From positions 1,364,001 to 1,428,000 of the forward strand of contig CAWGKE010000001.1 of NCBI GenBank assembly GCA_963823075.1: a stretch of 64,000 nt of DNA. Direction: 5' to 3'. This document shows, in pieces, positions 45,973-53,396 of this stretch (its first letter is position 1; every line of letters starts with the position of its first letter). Origin of the DNA: UBA4732 sp963823075 (lineage in GTDB: Bacteria; Planctomycetota; Planctomycetia; Gemmatales; Gemmataceae). The translations under genes and the position numbers were made by a program. The notes under the pieces were generated by a model, which saw nothing but the letters and a program-made list of their open reading frames with translations, had not been told where the DNA came from and made no database searches.

Positions 45973-46842
45973 CTACCAGTCCAACCCCAGGACTTCGCCG
46001 CCCGCCGGCGTCACCGCCGACCAGTAGGTGGTCATCGACATGCTTGGCGAAAGCGTGCGGACACTGCCGTCGCCCAAGCTGACCAACATCCCGCTCCAGT
46101 GCGGCGTCTGGGCGATTGTGCGGTCACAATCGGCCGGACGGGGCGCGGTTTGGAATGTCCCAAACACCCCCGTCGTCGTGGGCGGGTTCCCGCTGATGAT
46201 TGGGTACTCGTCGCCGCAGTTAGCGGATTGATCGACGTTCGGCCCCCCGTCGGCGAAGGTCGCCCGGTGGACGCTCGGTATGTGGGCGACGAATTCACCG
46301 TAATAGAAATGACCTTGCGTCAAGTAACCTTTCGAGTTGCACTCCGCATAGTGCTCGCCGAAAGCGATCGTATTAGAAGCGCCGTCGAGGTAAACGCCGG
46401 GAAGTCGGGGGCTGCCGATGAACACCTGGGCGTTCGCCGCGTAGCTGGCCTCTAACGGATCTTGGCCGGAGAACGTAAAGTCCGCCGGACTAACATAGGT
46501 TTTTACCTTTACAGCAGGCGTGGACGGATCAGCGGCGTATGCAGCATAAAGCGCGCTCTGATCGACATAAGGGAGCAGGGCGACGAACAGGGACTGGCCC
46601 ACGTTGGCGGTGCCTGGCTTACCGTCGATGCTGGGGATTCGGTCGTCGTTGGCGTCCGCGAAGTTCTGCACGGCCAGGCCGATCTGCCGCAAGTTGTTCA
46701 TGCTTTCCAGGCGCAGGGCCGCTTCACGCACCTTCTGGACGGCGGGGAGCAGCAAGCCGATGAGGATGGCGATGATCGCGATCACCACCAGCATTTCGAG
46801 CAGCGTCAGGCCAGACCGACGCTCCATTTGTCGTCTTTTCAT
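45973..46842 (-). CDS. DUF1559 prepilin-like secreted protein
   Basis: 289 residues and intact. RRSGLTLLEMLVVIAIIAIL is a prepilin motif and helix, followed by PAVQKVREAALRLESMNNLR. FADANDDRIPSIDGKPGTAN, ALLPYVDQSALYAAYAADP and GVYLDGASNTIAFGEHYAEC are domain signatures; MLVSLGDGSVRTLSPSMSMT is the closing DG region. It sits in convergent orientation inside the mfn block, with 9 bp between its stop and that of mfnF. Confidence 0.93.
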   Translation of the reverse strand: MKRRQMERRSGLTLLEMLVVIAIIAILIGLLLPAVQKVREAALRLESMNNLRQIGLAVQNFADANDDRIPSIDGKPGTANVGQSLFVALLPYVDQSALYAAYAADPSTPAVKVKTYVSPADFTFSGQDPLEASYAANAQVFIGSPRLPGVYLDGASNTIAFGEHYAECNSKGYLTQGHFYYGEFVAHIPSVHRATFADGGPNVDQSANCGDEYPIISGNPPTTTGVFGTFQTAPRPADCDRTIAQTPHWSGMLVSLGDGSVRTLSPSMSMTTYWSAVTPAGGEVLGLDW

Positions 46843-46965
46843 CCTTGTGCTCCCTTGAAGGAGGTTGCCGCGCGGGGCGACGCCTTTAATCTCCGGGGTC
46901 TGGGAATCGGTTGCTGAGAACGGCCCCTCCCCGGGGGGAGGGGCGAAAGACTCCCCGGCAGGTCG

Positions 46966-47343
46966 TCACTTGACCGGCACGAGGACCGGAACCGTAGTGG
47001 TCATACTGTATATTCTCTGGATGCCTGTGCCCTTCACCTCTGTCAGAGTACTGTAGACATAATACGATCCGGTCGGAAGCCCGACGATTAGGCCCGAAAA
47101 AGCAGGAGCGTTGACGGTGCATGGGTCGGTGTCGCTGGCCCCCCCATTCGCGTTGACGGCGGTGATCGTCAGGCTGTACAACGTCCAGCCGGGATCCACC
47201 ATGAATGTTCCCGTGCCTGAAACCTGCCCCGCGGCGGGCGACGTCGGCTGCCCCTTGTCCCAGGTGACGTTGCTTGCCCGTCCCTCAAGAGGAAGCAGGC
47301 CGGCCAGGGCGACGGCGACGACGACTGCGCTGATCTTCTTCAT
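46966..47343 (-). CDS. Small secreted protein of unknown function
   Basis: 125 residues. MKKISAVVVAVALAGLLPLE is a Sec signal peptide. The mature part is rich in Thr, Val and Gly (GQVSGTGTFMVDPGWTLYSL, GLIVGLPTGSYYVYSTLTEV), suggesting a beta-sandwich. No named family. It lies 123 bp upstream of the DUF1559 gene on the same strand and may be secreted with it. Confidence 0.75.
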   Translation of the reverse strand: MKKISAVVVAVALAGLLPLEGRASNVTWDKGQPTSPAAGQVSGTGTFMVDPGWTLYSLTITAVNANGGASDTDPCTVNAPAFSGLIVGLPTGSYYVYSTLTEVKGTGIQRIYSMTTTVPVLVPVK

Positions 47344-47622
47344 GGTGCATTCCTTCTGCGGCACCCTACCGGCGGACGGCGGCGCGAGTCCAGAGCGCCC
47401 AAGCCCTTTGGCAAGAACGAAACAACGGTTTCTTCTTGGAATGCGAGCGGGCAGAGCGTCCGGCCCCTCTCGAACGGACTCCTTCCTTCCGCGCTTGTGC
47501 GCCGCGGCCCGGTAAGATGAGGTGAGGGGGGGTCTACCAGAACAGGGGGGGGGCGCGTCAAGAGACATTTGCGGATTTTGATAGAAAAACATCTTCATAT
47601 TTCCCAGTACTGAGGCAAGGCC

Positions 47623-48234
47623 TTGTCCATTCAGACTTTGGAACTCGCCGTCGTCAAGGTCGGCGGCAGCCTCTACGATCTGCCCGACCTCGGCCCGCGT
47701 CTGCAAGCCTGGCTGCCCCATGTCGGGCCAAACGTCTTGCTTGTTCCGGGCGGCGGCCCGACCGCCGACGTGGTGCGCGATTTCGACCGCATCCACCGGC
47801 TCGGCGAGGAACGGGCGCACTGGCTGGCCCTCGGCGCCTTGCAGCTCAACGCCCACTTCCTGACGTGGCTGCTGCCGTCGGCGGCGGTCATCGACCATCC
47901 CGAACAGGCGGCCGGCGGCGTCGCCATCCTCAACGCCTTTTCGTTCCTCAGCCGCGAAAAGGCCGCCTGCCGCAAAGGGCGGCTGCCGCACTGCTGGGCC
48001 GTCACCAGCGACGCCATCGCCGCCCGCGCCGCCGTCGTCGCGGGGGCGGCGGAACTCATCCTGCTCAAGTCCGTCGCCATTCCCGAGGGCATGAGTTGGG
48101 AAGAGGCGGCCCGAAGCGGCTTCGTCGATGAGTGGTTCGCGCCGACGCTGCGCGAGGCCACGTCGTCGTTGCGGGTGCGGGCCGTCAACTTCCGCGAGTG
48201 GCAAAAGATACGCCCGTCGGAGCCGCGACCGTAA
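47623..48234 (+). CDS. mfnE: Amino acid kinase-family protein, MfnE-like
   Basis: 203 residues. LAVVKVGGSLYDLPDLGPRL is the amino acid kinase start with the Gly-rich loop, and VLLVPGGGPTADVVRDFDRI carries GGGP. HCWAVTSDAIAARAAVVAGA and LILLKSVAIPEG complete the fold. In methanogens MfnE phosphorylates the aminomethylfuran phosphate to the diphosphate. The start is TTG 47623 after GAGGCAAGG; there is no ATG near. The last residues PSEPRP are encoded by the arm of a palindrome that also provides the stop. Confidence 0.85.
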   Translation: MSIQTLELAVVKVGGSLYDLPDLGPRLQAWLPHVGPNVLLVPGGGPTADVVRDFDRIHRLGEERAHWLALGALQLNAHFLTWLLPSAAVIDHPEQAAGGVAILNAFSFLSREKAACRKGRLPHCWAVTSDAIAARAAVVAGAAELILLKSVAIPEGMSWEEAARSGFVDEWFAPTLREATSSLRVRAVNFREWQKIRPSEPRP

Positions 48235-48281
48235 GGGAGCGGTTTTCGCTGACACCGCTCCCTTACGGTCGCGGCTCCGAC
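48216..48281. repeat. Perfect 27-bp-arm palindrome that ends both mfnE and mfnB
   Basis: The arms 48216-48242 and 48255-48281 are identical complements, with a 12-base loop. Each starts GTCGGAGCCGCGACCGTAAG. The plus-strand arm encodes the end of mfnE (SEPRP, stop) and the minus-strand arm encodes the same end (SEPRP, stop) of mfnB, so one element closes both convergent genes. Confidence 0.93.
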
Positions 48282-49003
48282 GTGGCCTCGACCAGGCCGC
48301 GCACCTTCTCCGCATCCACGGCGGCGGTCCGCAGCAACCCCTGGCAGGCGGCGCCGCGCACCGCGAACCAGTCGGGGTCCGTCGGCCTCAGCGTGCGGAT
48401 CAGACTGCGGCTCAGCGATCCCGCCAGAGCGATCCGCACGCCAGCGTCGCGGCAGGCCCGGCACAGGCGGTCGATCTCGACGCGGCTCATCCAGTCCAGC
48501 AGCGTCAGGCCGTCCTTGCCCCAGGTGTCGAGCAGGAGGCCCCAGCCCGGCCGGCGGCTTACAAACGTACACACCTCGTCCGGCGTGGGCGCCCGCGCTC
48601 GCCGCCAGTCGGCGTAGGCGACGACGGCCACTTTGCAGAGGGGATTCGCCTTCCATACGGCCTCGGCCAGCGCCTCCAGCTGCGCCGGCCACGACGGCGA
48701 TTCTTCCCCCGCGCTGCCGGCCAGGCCGCACTTGACGAAGGAGAGCGACCCGAGGCCGGCGGGCAGCGTCCTTACGGTTGCGGCACGGTCTGGAGACCGT
48801 GCCGCAACCTGGCGCAGCTCGCCCAGCGCGGCGCTGACCGGCGCCCGTCCGGCGACCGCCCGCACCACGTCGGCGATCGCGGCGTCGTCGGCCCGGCCGA
48901 GCGCGCCGCGGGCCGGCTCCTTCACGTCGATCAGGGCCGCGCCGCCGGCCAGGGCCGCCTCCGCCTCCGCCGCTGAACGCACGCTCACTAACAGTGCCGT
49001 CAT
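48263..49003 (-). CDS. mfnB: (5-formylfuran-3-yl)methyl phosphate synthase
   Basis: 246 residues of the DUF556/MfnB family. LLVSVRSAAEAEAALAGGAA-LIDVKEPARGALG is the family start with the Schiff-base Lys in DVKEP. LSFVKCGLAG and CKVAVVAYADWRRARAPTPD follow, and GWGLLLDTWGKDGLTLLDWM closes the barrel. The enzyme condenses two glyceraldehyde 3-phosphate molecules into the furan precursor of methanofuran. The start overlaps the ASCH gene by 4 bp. A 34-bp perfect palindrome inside (48776-48809) encodes ARSPDRAATVR. Confidence 0.93.
   Translation of the reverse strand: MTALLVSVRSAAEAEAALAGGAALIDVKEPARGALGRADDAAIADVVRAVAGRAPVSAALGELRQVAARSPDRAATVRTLPAGLGSLSFVKCGLAGSAGEESPSWPAQLEALAEAVWKANPLCKVAVVAYADWRRARAPTPDEVCTFVSRRPGWGLLLDTWGKDGLTLLDWMSRVEIDRLCRACRDAGVRIALAGSLSRSLIRTLRPTDPDWFAVRGAACQGLLRTAAVDAEKVRGLVEATSEPRP
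48776..48809. repeat. Perfect 16-bp-arm palindrome inside mfnB
   Basis: GGTTGCGGCACGGTCT (48776-48791), GG, AGACCGTGCCGCAACC (48794-48809). The insert keeps the reading frame and adds about 12 residues (AARSPDRAATVR) not expected in the barrel. Confidence 0.88.
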
Positions 49004-49416
49004 GCCTGCTTCTCCGGCGCGTCATCGACGGTGAAGAAGCGGACGTTGCCGGGGTAGGGACGGAACGGCAGCGGCCGGGCGTTGGCGAAGACGAATCCGT
49101 ACAGCCGCGGCAGCTGGAACCACGACGGGTCGTTGAGGTGCTTGGCACGGTCGGCGACGAACAGCTGCGGCGAGCGGTAGGCGACCACGCCGGTCAGGTC
49201 GGCGGCGCCGATCACGCCGCCGGCCAGCTGCGCCGCCGCGCGCAATTCCGGCGGCACCTGCGCCCACGCTTCCGGCCGCGGGTCCGGAACGCGAGCGGCG
49301 TGGATCAGCACGGGGCCGCGGCGTTTCGTGGCCCAGCGGCGCACCTCGATCGTCTTGCGGCCATGCACCAGCAGGGCCGCCCACGGCTGTTTCAGCGACA
49401 GAGCGTAATGCGTCAT
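49000..49416 (-). CDS. ASCH-domain protein
   Basis: 138 residues. MTHYALSLKQPWAALLVHGR with KTIEVRRWATKRRGPVLIHA is the ASCH/PUA-like signature, including the conserved K-x-x-E. ASCH domains bind RNA or nucleotides, but the role of stand-alone members is unknown. The stop overlaps the mfnB start, so they are co-translated. Confidence 0.88.
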   Translation of the reverse strand: MTHYALSLKQPWAALLVHGRKTIEVRRWATKRRGPVLIHAARVPDPRPEAWAQVPPELRAAAQLAGGVIGAADLTGVVAYRSPQLFVADRAKHLNDPSWFQLPRLYGFVFANARPLPFRPYPGNVRFFTVDDAPEKQA

Positions 49417-49419
49417 CGC

Positions 49420-49541
49420 TCAGGAGTCGGCAGGGTCAGGGGTCGGGAGGTCAGAGGACCGCATTGCATTGTATGCCGGCTGCGTTCGGGCGGCGCCGCT
49501 GACCCCTGACCCCTGACTCCTGACCCCTGACTCCTGATTCC
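49420..49541. repeat. Inverted GGAGTCA/TGACTCC-type tandem words
   Basis: CAGGAGTCGGCAGGGTCAGG at the left faces TGACCCCTGACTCCTGAC at 49501-49541, about 60 bases on. The words recur at 53280-53381. The interval precedes the kinase-tubulin gene and follows (upstream of) the ASCH gene. Confidence 0.7.
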
Positions 49542-49672
49542 CATTTGCGGCCCGCCGCGCCGCAAGCTATGGTTTGGTGCATAATGTCGGGAGGCCGGCG
49601 CACTCCCCCGGTCCAACGTCCGTCCCGTCCCGAGGACGGACGACCCGCGCCCGCGCCCCGCGAGACGTACTC

Positions 49673-52600
49673 ATGGCGGTCCGGATCGAAAGCCAGGCCG
49701 AGCCAATCCCAGGCTATAAGCTCATCGAGCGCCTGGGCGGCGGCGGCTTTGGCGAAGTCTGGAAATGCGAGGCGCCCGGCGGGCTGCACAAAGCCATCAA
49801 GTTCGTCTTCGGCGATCTGTCCGCCGCGGTCTCCGACTCCGTCACCGACCACGGCGACGACGGCCACCGCGCCAAGCAGGAACTCAAGGCCCTCAGCCGC
49901 GTCAAGACGGTCCGCCATCCCTTCATCCTCTCGCTCGAACGCTACGACATCATCGACGGCCAGCTCATCATCGTCATGGAGCTGGCCGACCGCAACCTCT
50001 GGGACCGCTTCAAGGAGTGCCGCGCCCGCGGCCTGCCCGGCATCCCGCGCGACGAGCTGCTCGGCTACATGGAAGAGGCGGCCGAGGCGCTGGACCTGAT
50101 GAACAACACGTACCAGCTGCAGCACCTCGACATCAAACCGCAGAACCTCTTCCTCGTCTACCAGCACGTCAAGGTGGCCGACTTCGGCCTGGTCAAGGAC
50201 CTCGAAGGCGTCCAGGCGTCCGTCACCGGCGGCGTCACGCCGGTCTACGCCGCCCCCGAAACCTTCGACGGCTGGGTCAGCCGCTTCAGCGATCAATATA
50301 GTCTGGCCATCGTCTATCAGGAGCTGCTCACCGGCCGCCGGCCGTTCAACGGCGCCAACGTCCGCCAGCTGATCGTGCAGCACCTCCAGGCCGCGCCCGA
50401 CGTCACGCCGCTGCCGCCGGCCGACCAGCCGGCCATCGCCCGGCGCTGGCCAAGAACCCGGACGAGCGCCACCCGACCTGCCAGGAAATGGTCCAGCTGC
50501 TGCGCCGGGCCGGCCGGCCTTCCGACGATGCGCAAGGCCCCTCCGAGCGCTTGCGCGAACCGGCTCGCCCGGCCGCGCCACTTCCGCCGCTCGACCCGAT
50601 CCAGACGCTCGAGCGCGACGTTGGGCCGCCCAGCACGTTCCAGGAGGCCGCCACCGCCAGCATCCGTCGCGGGCCGGCCGACTCCCACCCCGGCCTGACG
50701 CTCTCCATCCGCGCCCTCGAAGGGGCCGTCCTCCAGGAGTCCGTCGCCTCGATCCGCAAGGCCCCGACGGAGGTGCGCGGCGACGGCGCCCTGTTCCCCG
50801 CGCTGATCGTCGGCGTCGGCGCCGTGGGCATGACCGTTTTGCAGCGGCTGCGCGAGAGCCTGCATCGCCGCTTCGGCTCCGTGTCCCAGGCGCCGCACCT
50901 CCGCCTGCTGCTGCTCGACACCGACCCCGAGGTGGTGCGCTCGGCGACGGCCGGCCGGCCGGGCGCCGCCCTGGCCGGCGGCGACGTGCTGCTGACGCCG
51001 CTCAACCGGCCCAGCTACTACCTCCGGCCGCGCGACGGCCGGCCCAAGCTCGACGGCTGGCTCAACCCGCGGATGCTCTACCGCATCCCGCGCTCGCAGG
51101 TGACGACCGGCGTGCGGGCCCTGGGCCGCCTCGCCTTCTGCGACAACTACCGCGCCATCGTCCGCCGCCTCCAGACGGAGTTGGACGCCTGCCTGGAACC
51201 GAACGCCCTGCCGGGCGCCGCCCGCCAGTCGGGCCTCGGCCTCCGCACCAATCGGCCGCGCGTCTACGTCGTCGCCAACCTGGCGGGCGGCACCGGCGGC
51301 GGCGTCTTCCTCGACCTGGCCTACACGCTCCGCGCCATGCTCCGCCAGATGGGCTACGCCCAGCCCGACGTGGTCGGCCTCTTGCTGCTGCCGCCCGTGG
51401 ACCGCCACCGCACTCGCGTCCTGCCGCTCGGCAACGCCTGCGCCGCCCTCACCGAATTGATCCATTATTCCTCGCCCAAATCCGTCTTCACGGCCCGCTA
51501 CCACGAGCGCGAGGCGCCGGTGCAGGACCCCGACCCGCCGTTCAGCCGCTGCTTCTTGCTGCAGATGCCGGACGAGGCCGACGAGACGGCGACGCGCGAG
51601 CTGGTCGATTCGGCCGGTCAGTTCCTCCACCGCGACCTCTGCTCGCCCCTGGGCCAGGCGGCCGACCTGGGCCGGGCCGGCCTGTCGGGGCCGCCGTGGG
51701 ACCAGCGCGGCATGTTCTACCAGACGTTCGGCCTGTATCACCTGGCCTGGCCGCGGCACGCGCTGCTGCGCGAGGCCGGCCGCCGCCTCTGCCAGCGTCT
51801 CTTGCAGCGCTGGATAAGCAAGGACAGCAAGCCGCTGCGCGAGGCGGTGCAGGTTTGGGTCCAGGAACAGTGGGCGCACCACGAGATGGGCGCCGACGCG
51901 ATGATCGGCCGGCTGCGCGACGCTTGCCAGGACTTCCTGCGCCAGGCCCCCGAGGACGCCTTCGCCGCGATCGTCGAGCCGCTGGCCCGCTATCATGCGG
52001 CGGCCGGACGGGCCGGATCGCGTCCGCGCCCGGACGCGCCCCTCCCTCCCAACCCTCCCCCCGCGGGTGGGGGAGGGCAGGGTGGAGGGGCCCCCGACGC
52101 GGCGGCGGTGCTGGCGGAGCTGGAGGAGATGTTCGGCAGCCCGCGCGAGGAGGGCATGGGCGAGAACGCCGGCGCCCTGGTGCGCCGGCTGCGCGAGGCG
52201 TCCGAGGAGGCGGTCGCCGATTGGGGGCAAAAGCTCGCGGAAATATCCGTTCATCTGATCGAGGAGCCGGAGTACCGGCTGGCCGGCGCCGAGGAGGCGG
52301 TGCGTCAGGTGGTGGCGACGATCGAGCAGATCCTGCAACGGCACGAGCCGCTGGGCGCGAGCTGGCGGCGAAGGCCGCGGAGGGGCACGCCCGGTTGCAG
52401 GCGGCGCTCGCGCCGGCGAAGCCCGGCGCCCGGCGCCCGGTCCTGCCGCCCGCCGAGGTCGCGGAACTGCTGCGCGCCTACCCGAAATGGCGTTTCCAGA
52501 GCCTGGTAATGCAGCAGGCGTCGGCCGCGTTTTTGAGCCTGCGCGGCCACCTGTCCGACGAGCTGCGGGAAATCAACTTCTGCCGCGTGCGCCTGGCCGA

Positions 52601-53276
52601 GCTGCAACGGCTGCTGGAGGCGCCGTCCGACGCGGCCGAGACGGAAGCCCGGGCCGGCCGGCTCGTGCTGCCGGCGGGGTGCAAGGACATGGCGCAGGCC
52701 GTGGACGGCTTCCTGGCCGGCGTGACGCCGGAGGCGCTCTTGGAGCTGGACGTGCGGACGCAGACCGTCATCCGCGGGCAGTTCGTCGCGCTGGTCCACG
52801 TCTGCCTGGCCAGCGCCAACCTGCTGAAGAACGTCGAGACGGCGATGGTGGAGACGGCCCAGGCGTTCGCCGGCGAGCTGTTGGGCGAGACCAACGCGGC
52901 GGAGCTGTTCCTGCAACAGCACCCCGACCAGGAGGAGGCCATGGACGAGGCGGCGTCCTTCTTCAACGAGGCCCATCCCGAGCTGGCGCCCGCCAAGGCC
53001 GCCCCCGCGTCCGAGATCTGCGTCCTGGCCGCGCCGCCGGGGCCGGCCGGCGACCGCTTCCGCGAGCTGACGCGAACCGCCCTGCCCGACGTCGAGTTCG
53101 CGCCGGCCGCCAGCGAGGACGACATCCTGTTTTACCGCGAGGTTTCCCATCTGCCGCTGGCCGAGCTGGAACAGCTCGGCCCGGCCGGCCTCGACGCCTA
53201 CCGCCAGATGAGCGCCGCCGAGGACTTCACGCCGCACACTCGCATCGACGTGGACTTCGGCGCCCCTTCCCGCTGA
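49673..53276 (+). CDS. Protein kinase fused to a tubulin-like (Tubulin_2) domain (two frame breaks)
   Basis: One gene of about 1200 residues after two one-base repairs. Residues 10-275 are a kinase: ERLGGGGFGEVWKCE, KAIKFVFGD, LQHLDIKPQNLF (HLD, not HRD) and VADFGLVKDLEG. Near 50443 a missing G shifts the frame; ERHPTCQEMVQLLRRAG then ends the kinase. Residues about 375-1000 are tubulin-like: ALIVGVGAVGMTVLQRLRES and VVANLAGGTGGGVFLDLAYT, where GGTGGG matches the FtsZ/tubulin GTP-binding signature. A second break near 52370 leads to EVAELLRAYPKWRFQSLVMQ and a helical end. Planctomycetes lack FtsZ, so the role is open; a regulated filament or scaffold is one possibility. Confidence 0.85.
52038..52091. 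repeat. GC palindrome inside the tubulin-like region
   Basis: GCCCCTCCCTCCCAACCCTC pairs with the complement at 52067-52091. Its core CCTCCCAACCCTCCCCCCGC followed by GGGTGGGGGAGGG is identical to the one at 56845-56892. It stays in frame and encodes a Pro/Gly linker (PLPPNPPPAGGGGQGG). Confidence 0.85.
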
Positions 53277-53278
53277 AT

Positions 53279-53381
53279 TCAGGAGTCAGGAGTCAGGAGC
53301 GGCAGCCGTGGCGTCCAAGGCGTCCGACGGCAGCTGACCCTATACAATTCCCTACTGACTCCTGACTCCTGACTCCTGATT
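53279..53381. repeat. Inverted AGGAGTC/GACTCCT words between genes
   Basis: Three AGGAGTC units directly after the kinase-tubulin stop (53280-53299) face four GACTCCT units before the M16 start (53355-53380). The same words occur at 49420-49541, so the kinase-tubulin gene is flanked by them. Confidence 0.75.
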
Positions 53382-53396
53382 GGAGAGGATGCTCCC

